Shown here: positions 9,148 through 17,402 of the stretch, piece after piece
How positions within the stretch are numbered: position 1 is the stretch's first letter
How the letters are laid out: each line of letters opens with the position of its first letter
Assembly: GCA_016183425.1 (NCBI GenBank)
Contig: JACPEP010000051.1
Coordinates: 20,707-84,706, forward strand
DNA: 64,000 nt
DNA from: Chloroflexota bacterium
GTDB taxonomy: Bacteria > Chloroflexota > Dehalococcoidia > JACPEP01
Direction: 5' to 3'
The notes under the pieces: model-generated
What the model saw: the letters and a program-made list of their open reading frames with translations, nothing else
Told to the model about the DNA's origin: nothing
The model's database searches: none
Translations under genes and position numbers: made by a program

Positions 9148-10837
9148 ATGAAAGAGGAGCAAAACTATTGGGCCAGGATGTGGAGAGGGCAGCTATCCCG
9201 CCGCCAGATGCTGCGGGGCGCCGCCCGAGCCGGCTTGGGCCTGTGCCGCCGCCCCCGCCCCCACCCCAATCGCCGCCCCGGCTTCCACCCCCACCAAAGT
9301 TCCGGCCCCCCCCACCCCTAAACCGGCCCCTACCCCCACCCCAGCGCCTAAGATCCTGGACAAGATAGTTCAGGCCTTCCCTAGAAACATACCTAGCCCT
9401 GACCCTCAAGTACGCTGGAACGTGGAACATAAAAACTACTGGTATGGCCTGCTTACCGATACTCTGGTGGACTTGAGCCGCGAGGAAGTGGGCATGAAGC
9501 TGGCACCCGGCCTGGCTCTGAGTTGGAAAGCTCTGGAGAATGACCCTAAAACCTGGGAGTTTAAGCTGAGACAAGGGGTCAAGTTCCACAACGGGGAAGA
9601 TTTCGACGCTGACACGGTGGTCTTCAACATGGAGCGCAACCAGAAGCCAGAGCTTAAGCTGAACTTGATGATATATCTTAAGGAGGTCACCGCCAAAGCG
9701 GTAGACAAGTACACCGTGCGGCTGACCTGGCCTGAGCCATATCCTCTCGCCCCTGCCAGGTTGCAGCAACTGGCCATAGTCCCCCGGAAGTACATCCAGG
9801 AGAAGGGGGATGAAATAATGAATACAGCCCCCATTGGCACCGGCCCCTACAAGTTTGTCAAATGGGCCAAGGATGAGTACGTGGAAATGGCCTGGGCAGG
9901 CAGCCACTGGCGGCTGAAGACGCCACCGGCAAAGACCATCATCCAGACCGTAGTACCCGACATCAGCGCCCGCGTTGCCGTCCTCAAGACGGAAGCAGCG
10001 GACATCATCTGGGGCGTGCCGGAGGACCAGGTAGCTGAGCTGACCAAGGATCCCATCGTCGGCATCTACAATGCTACCGGCGTCAGCGTCCCCACCTTCG
10101 GCATCAGCCAGATGAAGGAAGGGCCCCTGCGTGACAAGCGGGTGAGGCTGGCCCTCAACCTGGCCATAGATAGAGAGAAGATCGTCAACACATTGTTTGG
10201 CGGCACCTATAAAGTGGCTGCTGAGACGGTGATCCCGGTGGCCTTCGGCTACGACCCCACTTTAAAGCCATATCCCTATGACCACAATAAGGCTAAAGCG
10301 CTCTTGGCAGAGGCCGGCTACCCAAATGGCTTTGAGACGGTGATCGACATGGGTAAAGTGAGCGACTCCCGCTACAAAGAGTCCACCCAGGCCATCGCGG
10401 AGTACTTGAGGCAAATTGGGGTCAAGACCACCATCAGACCCCAAGAGGCGCATCCCAGTTGGGGTGACTGGGGCCGAGATCAGCGGGCGGCCAACAAGGG
10501 GCCAGAGGGGATATATCTCATGGGCTATTGCGACTGCACCCTGGATGCCAGTGACACACTGGTGTATTACAGCAAATGGGACCCCAAAGCCGGCTCGGGT
10601 GGCCTCTCCTACATCGAGGATGATAAGCTGTTCAAGATGATAGACGAGAGCAATGTCACCACGAATGTGGAAAAAAGGGAGAAGCTGCTCCAGCAAATCA
10701 TGAACTACATACATGAGCAAGCCTACGGCATCCCGCTATGGCACATAAGCCACCTCTGGGGCTATAACAAAAAGAAGATTAAGACCCTCCATTGTCGCTC
10801 CTCCAACGGGTTCACCTGGGACCTGGAGGTAGCCTAG
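9148..10837 (+). pseudogene. Family 5 substrate-binding protein, frameshifted
   Basis: Extracellular solute-binding protein of the peptide/nickel (SBP_bac_5) family. Translation from ATG 9148 (SD GGAGAGGAGG) gives a twin-arginine start, LSRRQMLRGAARAGLG, then runs out of frame at about 9235-9245. The mature protein resumes one frame over as CAAAPAPTPIAAPAS, a Pro/Thr linker, and KILDKIVQAFPRNIP, and is open to 10837. Family motifs include TWEFKLRQGVKFHNGEDFDA and IGTGPYKFVKWAKDEYVEM. Compared with the intact paralogue at 42811 (LGLAGASLLACAP), the break coincides with the signal-peptide/lipobox, where a small deletion or an inserted base would explain it. It could be a real loss or a sequencing error in the GC-rich tract. 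No ABC permease or ATPase is adjacent. Confidence 0.78.
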
Positions 10838-10863
10838 AGGAGGGACTGACAATAACCGGCTGA

Positions 10864-10909
10864 TACGTGCACGTAGTTAATTGACACTCACGTCAACACC
10901 TATTAAACT
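10864..10909 (+). promoter_or_regulatory. Promoter with double palindrome (merR operon)
   Basis: TTGACA at 10881-10886, 17-nt spacer, TAAACT at 10904-10909. The -35 box sits in a perfect dyad TTGAC-N6-GTCAA (10881-10896). A perfect 12-bp palindrome TACGTGCACGTA lies at 10864-10875. Spacing between the two dyads is identical to that at 9064-9096, so the same regulator very probably controls both. About 170 nt separate it from the merR start; no gene or recognised RNA was seen in that leader. Confidence 0.75.
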
Positions 10910-11079
10910 AATACACAGTCTTGTGGCCAGGGATCGTCGGCGCCCTGTGGACGGCCGTCAAGCCAGGGCGATGGATAGTCCGCCTATAGTGAAGACAGCC
11001 AACAGATTGAAGGCCCTTCCATGAGACGCAAAGTGGGAATAATCCCATGAGAGATGGCAATTAACAAAAGGTGGGTAAC

Positions 11080-11505
11080 ATGGAATCTCTTCTTCAGAGT
11101 GGTGAGTTGGCGAAACGGGCTCGGGTCAGTCCGCGTACCGTTCGCTACTACGACGAGCTGGGGCTATTGCCTCCCAGCCACGTTACCGAAGGCGGTATGC
11201 GCCTTTACACCCCCACCCAACTGACTCGCCTCCAGTTTATCCGCCAGATGCAGAAGGTGGGGTTATCCCTGGAGGACATAAAGGCGGCTCTGGGGGAACC
11301 GTACCAAGCATCGGGACGCCAGGAGCGGGTGGCACGGACGTTGAAATTGCTCCAGCTTCAGCAAGCCCACATCCAGGCCCAGATGGCCGAACTCCACCGA
11401 TTGCAAAAGGAGATCGAAACCGCTCTGGAGACCATCATCGCCTGTTTCAGTTGCTACGAAGCAGAATGTCCCTCCAGTTGCCCCCAGGCAATTTGTCTAC
11501 TATAG
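11080..11505 (+). CDS. MerR-family regulator with C-terminal Cys cluster
   Basis: A 141-residue DNA-binding regulator. The winged helix is GELAKRARVSPRTVRYYDEL at about residues 8-27, followed by LPPSHVTEGGMRLYT and a typical MerR helix QLTRLQFIRQMQKVGLSLED. A long dimerisation coiled coil covers about residues 85-125. The last 20 residues are unusual: CFSCYEAECPSSCPQAIC contains five cysteines (spacing C-x2-C-x4-C-x3-C-x4-C), which could hold a metal, an Fe-S centre or a thiol switch. I chose ATG 11080 over GTG 11071 because AAAGGTGG is 5 nt before it. It heads the operon with the deiodinase-like selenoprotein and the reductive dehalogenase, and probably autoregulates through the 10864-10909 module. 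Confidence 0.85.
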   Translation: MESLLQSGELAKRARVSPRTVRYYDELGLLPPSHVTEGGMRLYTPTQLTRLQFIRQMQKVGLSLEDIKAALGEPYQASGRQERVARTLKLLQLQQAHIQAQMAELHRLQKEIETALETIIACFSCYEAECPSSCPQAICLL

Positions 11506-11603
11506 AAAGCGGCATAGAAAAAAGAGAGGAGGGTCGAAAGGGAGGATACTCTGGCCGATGGCGAAGATCCCTTTGAGTAGTGGCTAATTGAAAGGAGAAA
11601 CTC

Positions 11604-12254
11604 GTGTTGAAGGTGGATGAATATAACTATGTCTCTTTGAGAAGGCCGGAGGAGTACGCCGAGCATGCCAAGCTCTATGCCCCCTTTCGGGAGAACCTGA
11701 GGGCGGGGAGCAAGGCCCCCGACTTCACGGTGAAATCATTGGACGGCCAGGAGTTTTGTCTCTCCGACTACAAGAGGAAAAAGAACGTTGTCCTGGAGTT
11801 CGGCAGCGTCACCTGACCGCCCTTTGTGGCGAGGGTCTCGCCAATGGAGCAGCTCTACCAGGAATACAAAGACAAAGACTGCGAGTTTTTGGTCCTCTAC
11901 ACCCGGGAGGCCCACCCCAACGAAACCTACCCCCGTCACGTCTCCCATGAGCAGAAGCTTTCGTACGCACGCACCTGTCAGGAAAGATATGGCATAACCC
12001 TTCTCCCGGTTCTTGTGGAAGATATTGATGGAGAGATTCATCAGGCCTATGGCTCCATGCCCAACATGGTCTACGTGGTTGACAAATCGGGGCTCATCGC
12101 CTATAAGGCGGCCTGGCTGGAGATGGATGAGCTGAGGTGCGTCCTGGAGAACCTGGTGTGGGCCGAGGCGCCCCGGCGGGCAGAGGAAAGGAGCAGCTAC
12201 AAGGCCAAGTACTCTGAGATGCTGGTACGGCGTCGGATAAGCCTTGAGGAGTAA
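11604..12254 (+). CDS. Deiodinase-like selenoprotein (UGA = Sec71)
   Basis: A 216-residue thioredoxin-fold protein read through an in-frame TGA at 11814-11816. The upstream half (to FGSVT, residue 70) and the downstream half (PPFVARVSPMEQLYQEYK onward) are in the same frame. The joined motif LEFGSVT-U-PPF matches the active site of iodothyronine deiodinases, and the downstream YTREAHPNETYP reproduces their conserved Glu and His (EAH). Vertebrate deiodinases carry an N-terminal membrane helix; none is present here, so the protein is likely cytoplasmic. A 17-nt SECIS-like hairpin follows the TGA by 10 nt. The start is GTG 11604, 6 nt after AAAGGAG. It is 16 nt upstream of a reductive-dehalogenase-like gene. 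Reduction of carbon-halogen bonds is likely by family, but a peroxiredoxin-like role is possible. No selA, selB or selC is in the window. Confidence 0.88.
11827..11843 (+). promoter_or_regulatory. Bacterial SECIS-like hairpin
   Basis: Perfect 7-bp stem TGGCGAG / CTCGCCA with loop GGT, 17 nt in total, starting 10 nt after the TGA at 11814-11816. The E. coli fdhF element is also a 17-nt apical hairpin about 11 nt past its UGA, with GGU exposed in the loop for SelB binding. Distance, size and loop all agree. Confidence 0.82.
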
Positions 12255-12270
12255 GCTAAGGAGGCGCCTT

Positions 12271-13554
12271 ATGGTCGATTTGAAAACGCCCCAGGTTGCG
12301 GAGACGGTGGTTTCCAAGAGCGATAAGCTACTCAAGAACAAGGTGAACTTCTTTACCCGGCGCGCCCAGCGCCCCACCTATGAAGTGGTGGGAGAGCTGG
12401 AGCGCTTCGACGAGCGGGATAATATCTTCGCTCGCCGCTCTCTCAAACCAAACACTCCAGAGTACGAGGCCTATTACAACCTCCACCCTGAGCTGAGAGA
12501 AAAGGACGAAGACATTCGGGCATATGACGAGCCCCAGATGGTACGTACTCAGCGAGAAAAGCACTTCCCCCACAATCCCCTGGCCCGGGCTCTCGGCGCC
12601 GCCGTGCGCGTTTCCGATTACCTGGGGGACAAGGGGGATGGGCCGCTGGCCCCTGGAAGGGCGGAGGCCGACCCAGAGAGAATGGCCCGCAACATCAAAG
12701 GCCTGGCCAGGTATTGGGGGGCAGATATGGTGGCCATCTCCACCCTCAACCCGGCCTGGGTCTACTCCCACAATGGCCGCTGGTTCTACCAGGGGGCCCG
12801 GTGGGGGGAGCCGGTGAACCTGGACCATCGTTACGCCATTACCCTGGGCTTCGCCCATCACTGGGATATGCTCCTGGCGGGACGGGGCAGCTCCATGGCC
12901 GCCGCCTTCGAGACGCAACACATCTATTCCCTCATGTCCCTGATAGGCATCCGCCTCGCCTCTTATATTCGAGCCCTGGGCTACCCCGCCCGCACTCAAC
13001 ACGTGACCAACTATCAGGTGCTCCAGGTGCCCATCGCCATCGACGCCGGCATGGGAGAGCTGGGACGCCTGGGATTTATGGTCACCAAGGAGTACGGCCC
13101 CTCCATTCGCCTGGTTACAGTTACCACCGACCTGCCCCTGGCAACCGACGCGCCGGTGGACATCGGGGTGCAGGATTTCTGCCAGCGGTGCCGAAAATGC
13201 GCCGATGCCTGCCCCACCGGAGCCGTGCCCCATGATGACAAGGTGGTAGTGCGAGGGGTGCGAAAGTGGCAGATAGACCCCTACCGGTGCTACCGCTACT
13301 GGCACGTGCGGGGCGGCATCAGTTGCTATATGTGTATGAGCGTCTGCCCCTGGACTAAGCCTCGAAACTGGCTCCATCGCCTGAACGCCCAGGCTGCCGC
13401 CCGTTTCTCCCTGGCCCGCACCCTTCTTATTGGGGCCGACGACCTCATCTACGGCCGCAAACCCCGCCTGCACGCCTACCCCTCCTGGCTGCGCCACGGG
13501 GAAGAAGAACCCTCTTTGAAGGAAAACCTTTCCACCTTTCTCCATAACCTGTAG
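12271..13554 (+). CDS. Reductive dehalogenase-like protein, no Tat signal
   Basis: A 427-residue corrinoid/iron-sulfur protein. The C-terminal half has the two RdhA cluster motifs: C304-x2-C-x2-C-x3-CP (CQRCRKCADACPTGAVP) and C340-x11-C352-x2-C355-x3-CP. Before them lies the family signature GELGRLGFMVTKEYGPSIR (263-281), which separates it from epoxyqueuosine reductase, the other relative with such clusters. Respiratory RdhA proteins carry an N-terminal Tat signal and a neighbouring rdhB anchor; both are absent, so this one should be cytoplasmic. Start ATG 12271 has AAGGAGG 7 nt upstream. It follows the deiodinase-like selenoprotein by 16 nt, which links it to dehalogenation. Substrate and halogen are unknown. 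Confidence 0.87.
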   Translation: MVDLKTPQVAETVVSKSDKLLKNKVNFFTRRAQRPTYEVVGELERFDERDNIFARRSLKPNTPEYEAYYNLHPELREKDEDIRAYDEPQMVRTQREKHFPHNPLARALGAAVRVSDYLGDKGDGPLAPGRAEADPERMARNIKGLARYWGADMVAISTLNPAWVYSHNGRWFYQGARWGEPVNLDHRYAITLGFAHHWDMLLAGRGSSMAAAFETQHIYSLMSLIGIRLASYIRALGYPARTQHVTNYQVLQVPIAIDAGMGELGRLGFMVTKEYGPSIRLVTVTTDLPLATDAPVDIGVQDFCQRCRKCADACPTGAVPHDDKVVVRGVRKWQIDPYRCYRYWHVRGGISCYMCMSVCPWTKPRNWLHRLNAQAAARFSLARTLLIGADDLIYGRKPRLHAYPSWLRHGEEEPSLKENLSTFLHNL

Positions 13555-13602
13555 AATATCTTTGATGAGATAAACCAATTAACAAGCTTTATTAGCATCA
13601 CT

Positions 13603-13625
13603 CAAGATAATGTCAATTTATCTTG
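13603..13625. repeat. Inverted repeat before M48 protease gene
   Basis: Perfect 8-bp arms CAAGATAA / TTATCTTG around a 7-nt spacer TGTCAAT. It lies in an AT-rich gap between the rdhA-like gene and the M48 gene and touches the latter's start region. It may be an operator or a weak terminator; there is no T-run after it. Confidence 0.5.
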
Positions 13626-13628
13626 TTG

Positions 13629-14801
13629 ATGACCATAAAAGATATGTTTAAAAGATATATTCCTCCAGCTGACCAGCCCGATCCGGAACGTCAGGCAAAG
13701 GCCCGACGCTATGCCCGTACCCAAAGACAGCTCTTTTTTGCAGAGATGGCCCTGGGTGGCCTCTATCTGGCCGCTCTTTTGGCCGCCAGCAGGTACGGAT
13801 TGCTGCACATCGTCATCCCCCTCCCACCCCCAGGGGCCACGGTAGCCCTCTTCGTCCTCATTCTGTTGGGTTACACCCTGCTCAGCGCCCCGCTGAGCCT
13901 ATACAGCGGCTTTACCCTCCCCCGCCGTTACGGGCTTCTGACCCAGGGGCTGGGGTCGTGGCTAAGAGACGCCATCAAGGGTATGGTCATCACTCTCCTC
14001 ATGGGCGGGATTGTGGTGGGGATAGTGTACTGGATGCTGCAACGCTTCCCCTCAGTCTGGTGGCTCCTATCCGCCGGCTTCGTCATCCTTCTAGGCGTAG
14101 CCATGACGAACTTGACGCCCATCCTTCTACTACCCCTCTTTTTCAAGGTAGAGCCTTTGGACCGGCCGGAGCTAGTGGAGCGGCTCACCCGCCTGGCGGA
14201 GAGGACCGGGAAACGGGTGAAGGGAGTGTTCACCATGAATCTGAGCCACAAGGGGACGGCGGCCAACGCCGCCCTCATGGGTCTGGGCAACACACGGCGC
14301 ATTGTCCTCACCGATACCCTGCTGGATGCCTACACCCCGGAAGAGATAGAGGTCATCCTGGCCCACGAGCTGGCCCACCACGTTCACGGCGATGTGGCCA
14401 AGGCGTTACTAACGCAAGCCGTGACGGTGCTGGCGGGCCTTTACATCGCCCACCTGGTGTTGGGCTGGGGTGCTTCCTTCTTTGACTACCGGGAGTTATC
14501 CCAGCCTGCCACGTTGCCTCTCTTTGGCCTGGTTATGGGGATCATGGCCGTAGTCATGAAAACGCCGGTGAACGCCCTTTCTCGGCATACAGAGGCCAGA
14601 GCCGATGCCTACGCCCTAAAGCTGACCAACAACCCGGCCGCCTTCATAACCATGATGACCAAACTGGCGAACCAGAACCTGGCCGAGGAACGCCCCGCAC
14701 CATGGGTAGAGTTTTTCTTCTACAGCCATCCCCCATTCTACAGGCGCATAGCCATGGCCAGGGGCCACGCCGCCGCCCACAACCAACCGCAGGATGTTTA
14801 G
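13629..14801 (+). CDS. M48 family (Ste24-like) membrane metalloprotease
   Basis: A 390-residue integral membrane zinc protease related to CAAX protease Ste24/HtpX. Four to five hydrophobic segments occupy residues 38-175. The zinc motif HELAHH is at about 246-251, preceded by RRIVLTDTLLDAYTPEEIEV. The third ligand Glu is in SRHTEARADAYALKL. An additional TM pair lies between the HEXXH motif and this Glu. Such proteases act on membrane or prenylated substrates and in membrane quality control. ATG 13629 was chosen, but TTG 13623/13626 are in frame and no clear ribosome site exists. It is 74 nt after the rdhA-like gene and may be separately transcribed. Confidence 0.85.
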   Translation: MTIKDMFKRYIPPADQPDPERQAKARRYARTQRQLFFAEMALGGLYLAALLAASRYGLLHIVIPLPPPGATVALFVLILLGYTLLSAPLSLYSGFTLPRRYGLLTQGLGSWLRDAIKGMVITLLMGGIVVGIVYWMLQRFPSVWWLLSAGFVILLGVAMTNLTPILLLPLFFKVEPLDRPELVERLTRLAERTGKRVKGVFTMNLSHKGTAANAALMGLGNTRRIVLTDTLLDAYTPEEIEVILAHELAHHVHGDVAKALLTQAVTVLAGLYIAHLVLGWGASFFDYRELSQPATLPLFGLVMGIMAVVMKTPVNALSRHTEARADAYALKLTNNPAAFITMMTKLANQNLAEERPAPWVEFFFYSHPPFYRRIAMARGHAAAHNQPQDV

Positions 14802-14836
14802 AGAACACCTACGCCAAAGGCGTACCCAAGCTAAAG

Positions 14837-17284
14837 TTATGGCACAACGATTTTCTGGATGATAGCCCGTCCCTCAGGCAGTTGCTTTCCTCCTGAAGCA
14901 GCTTGGAGGCGACGCCCCGAGGCGGGAAGATACACTCCCACTTCCAGGGTATACTCTCCTGGTGACAGGGCCTTCCCGGAAATACGTCGCCTATCGGCCA
15001 CCACCTCACCGGGTCGCCAGAAGGTAGTGGGGTAGCCCCCTCGTACCGGCTCCCCATCTAGCTGAGCCCTAATCCTGCCCTCGCCATCGTAGAGATGAGT
15101 AAAAACAGTATAAGCCTCCTTCATCTCCCTTTGAGCTTGCCAGTAGAGGGTGAAATCCAGCCCCCCGTCAGGGCCTACCCCGGCAGGGTCAATTTCATAG
15201 CCCACCAGTGACAGCTCTCCCTGGAAGTCCACCGAGATGGGGTTCGCCGTTGCAGGCGGTGAAGAAAGGCGGGGACGCGCCAACAGTCGAGGTGTACCCG
15301 GGAGCAAGTCTTTTTGGGGGATGGACGCCACTCGGACCTGGTTCTGACCGGGTACCACCAGGTAGGCTTCTTCAGGAAGTCTGAGCTGAGGCGTCAGGCG
15401 CGCCGAAGGCGCCCATTCGTTCTCACCTCGAGCGACACCAAGGGCAAGCTCAATCTCCTGGCTCAGGTTCCCCAAGTAGATGGGAGGCCAGTAGTCAACC
15501 TTGACCGTTTCGCCCGGCACCCATTCAGAGGTCGGATACCACACCAGCCCCGGAGGATGACCCCGAGCCCCGACCATGGAGCCGGCGGTGTCAAAGTACA
15601 GCGAAGGAAGATACATATCGGAGGTGGGCTTCAACAAACGCCAATACCCCGCAACCAGCACCGTATCCGAAGTGTCGTTGAGAACGGTTCCGGGGCGGAT
15701 GTCGAAGCCCAGAAGCTCGAACTCGTTGCCAAAGCGAATCGAGAGGGGGAAGGTAGGCGATGAGTTCGCTTTGGCGAAAGAGAAAAACTCCTTGGGGAGA
15801 GAAATACCCCGGTCGCCGCGACGAAGCAGAAGAACGCCATCCTTGCCAGCGATAACCCCAAAGTTCTCCTCGGCGATGAATCGGGTCACCTCCTGGTGGA
15901 GCTTCAGGGCATCATCCCCCCATCCATGGCGGAGTACATCAACTATGATGTAGTCAGCGGTAGCCGCCTTCGCATTGAACTGCTCAAAGTCGCCCTGGGA
16001 GGGCGACCGGAATTCATAGAGCTCTTTTCTCTTGGTGAGTTGGGGAAGAAGCTCGTGGGAGGCCGCCACCACGGCATCGGGTGGAATAAGGGCCATTACA
16101 TCCTGGGCCGCCCGGTGGTGATCCGTCAATTCTAGCCAATGAAAGCCCGGCCTCAGCGGCGTGAAGCCATGCTGGTACTGCCCGATAGCCATGGAGCCCC
16201 CCATCCACAGGAGCACCAGCCAGAGAACCGGACGACCCCACCCTGACCTCAGCCTCTCTCCTCCGGCCACCAGCAGCCCAGCCCCAGCGATGGCCGAGGC
16301 CACGAGCACCGGCACCAACTCGGCGTGATACTGCCGCAAACCCATGGTGTGCATATCACTGGCCGCACTCAAAAGGTTGACCCCCCAAGAGGGGGCGCTG
16401 ATGAGGAAGGTGAACAATCCCAACGGCGATAGAAACCCCAGGGGCGCCAACATGTCCCGAACGTAGCTCAGACGCTCAGGGAGAAGGAGGACTTGCAGAA
16501 CGTGGCCCGGATTGGTGACCATGGTTACCAACATGGGGCGGACTCCGCCCCCCAAATCCTGGTAGAGATACCAATGGGGAGACCTGCCTTGAATATTGAA
16601 TGCCGGCATGACCACCCCCAACACCGCTGCGAACCAGAGCCCACCCAGAATGGTGGCGGCCAGGCCCCAGCGAAGCTCACGCTGGATCGCCATCTGATAA
16701 AAGCCCATGGCTATCACCACCAGAGGGATGTTCTCTTTGGTGCTCATGGCAAGCACGGCGAAGACGAGGAAAAGAACGTGCCGTCGCTGTCTCAGGTAGT
16801 AGAGGGCAAAAAGAAGAAACGGCGCCGCTAGAGTGACGCCGTGATACTCGAACAGAACTGCTCCCTGAAGGCCTGGGTGTAACAAGTACGCGGCGGCGAA
16901 GGCCAGACCGGCCAAATCGCTTCTCAAAGTGTCCCTGGCCAGCCAGAAGGCGGGCAGGGCCCCCAAGGCCACCACCACCGCCTGTACGATCAAAAGGACT
17001 TTCGGGTCAGCATAGATGAGATAGAGAGGAACCCAAAGGAAGGTGATGAACTCGGTATGATAGCCCAAAAGGGACATCTCAGATCCCCAGGTAGTAAAAA
17101 CAAAGGGTTTGCCTTGGAGGGTATTCCACATGATCTGACCACGCCGGGCAAAATCGCCGGAGGCGGCGAAGAAGGTCTCGTAGCGGAGAATGGATAAGAA
17201 GCTTAGGTACCCGATGTAGGCGGCGATGAGAAGGAACAGTATCAGCCAAGTGCGTCGGAAGCTCGACTCACCCTTGCCAACCAT
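14837..17284 (-). CDS. DUF2079 multi-pass membrane protein
   Basis: An 815-residue protein. The N-terminal half (to about residue 420) holds roughly ten membrane helices, with the DUF2079 landmarks YETFFAASGDFARRGQIMWN and WGVNLLSAASDMHTMGLRQYH. The C-terminal half is soluble and probably extracytoplasmic. DUF2079 proteins resemble GT-C glycosyltransferases; the Asp in SGDFARR and the His in GYHTEF could be functional. I chose the ATG at 17284 rather than a 60-residue longer version because the extension overlaps the promoter of the divergent nitroreductase gene and has no membrane-protein character. It converges on the M48 gene. No substrate can be named. Confidence 0.75.
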   Translation of the reverse strand: MVGKGESSFRRTWLILFLLIAAYIGYLSFLSILRYETFFAASGDFARRGQIMWNTLQGKPFVFTTWGSEMSLLGYHTEFITFLWVPLYLIYADPKVLLIVQAVVVALGALPAFWLARDTLRSDLAGLAFAAAYLLHPGLQGAVLFEYHGVTLAAPFLLFALYYLRQRRHVLFLVFAVLAMSTKENIPLVVIAMGFYQMAIQRELRWGLAATILGGLWFAAVLGVVMPAFNIQGRSPHWYLYQDLGGGVRPMLVTMVTNPGHVLQVLLLPERLSYVRDMLAPLGFLSPLGLFTFLISAPSWGVNLLSAASDMHTMGLRQYHAELVPVLVASAIAGAGLLVAGGERLRSGWGRPVLWLVLLWMGGSMAIGQYQHGFTPLRPGFHWLELTDHHRAAQDVMALIPPDAVVAASHELLPQLTKRKELYEFRSPSQGDFEQFNAKAATADYIIVDVLRHGWGDDALKLHQEVTRFIAEENFGVIAGKDGVLLLRRGDRGISLPKEFFSFAKANSSPTFPLSIRFGNEFELLGFDIRPGTVLNDTSDTVLVAGYWRLLKPTSDMYLPSLYFDTAGSMVGARGHPPGLVWYPTSEWVPGETVKVDYWPPIYLGNLSQEIELALGVARGENEWAPSARLTPQLRLPEEAYLVVPGQNQVRVASIPQKDLLPGTPRLLARPRLSSPPATANPISVDFQGELSLVGYEIDPAGVGPDGGLDFTLYWQAQREMKEAYTVFTHLYDGEGRIRAQLDGEPVRGGYPTTFWRPGEVVADRRRISGKALSPGEYTLEVGVYLPASGRRLQAASGGKQLPEGRAIIQKIVVP

Positions 17285-17332
17285 GATGGACCGAGTATAC
17301 CATATAGCCGAAACGAAGGATAACGAACCTGG

Positions 17333-17361
17333 TTGACAGGCCCTCGGTTGGCTGCTACAAT
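17333..17361 (+). promoter_or_regulatory. Sigma-70 promoter of nitroreductase gene
   Basis: TTGACA (17333-17338), 17-nt spacer, TACAAT (17356-17361), 41 nt before ATG 17403. It lies in the divergent gap with the DUF2079 gene. Confidence 0.8.
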
Positions 17362-17402
17362 GCCCCCATCGGAAATCAACTGCAATGGAGAGGAGGCAAA
17401 CG

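Noticed and set aside
9146..9907. 253-residue minus-strand ORF opposite the substrate-binding protein gene
   Set aside because: Its poly-Gly end is the complement of the Pro-rich linker and it matches no fold; a shadow of the real gene.
10910..11079. Riboswitch (cobalamin or other) in the merR leader
   Set aside because: I looked for a B12 box and other conserved riboswitch cores and saw none. A covariance-model search would decide.
11604..11816. Separate 70-residue ORF ending at TGA, followed by an unrelated ORF from 11826
   Set aside because: Both parts share one frame, together give a full deiodinase-like fold, and the TGA is followed by a SECIS-like hairpin. A nonsense mutation in a pseudogene would not be expected to show these.
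12271..13554. Epoxyqueuosine reductase QueG
   Set aside because: The cluster motifs are similar, but the long N-terminal region and GELGRLGFMVTKEYGP segment fit the RdhA family better, and the neighbours support dehalogenation.
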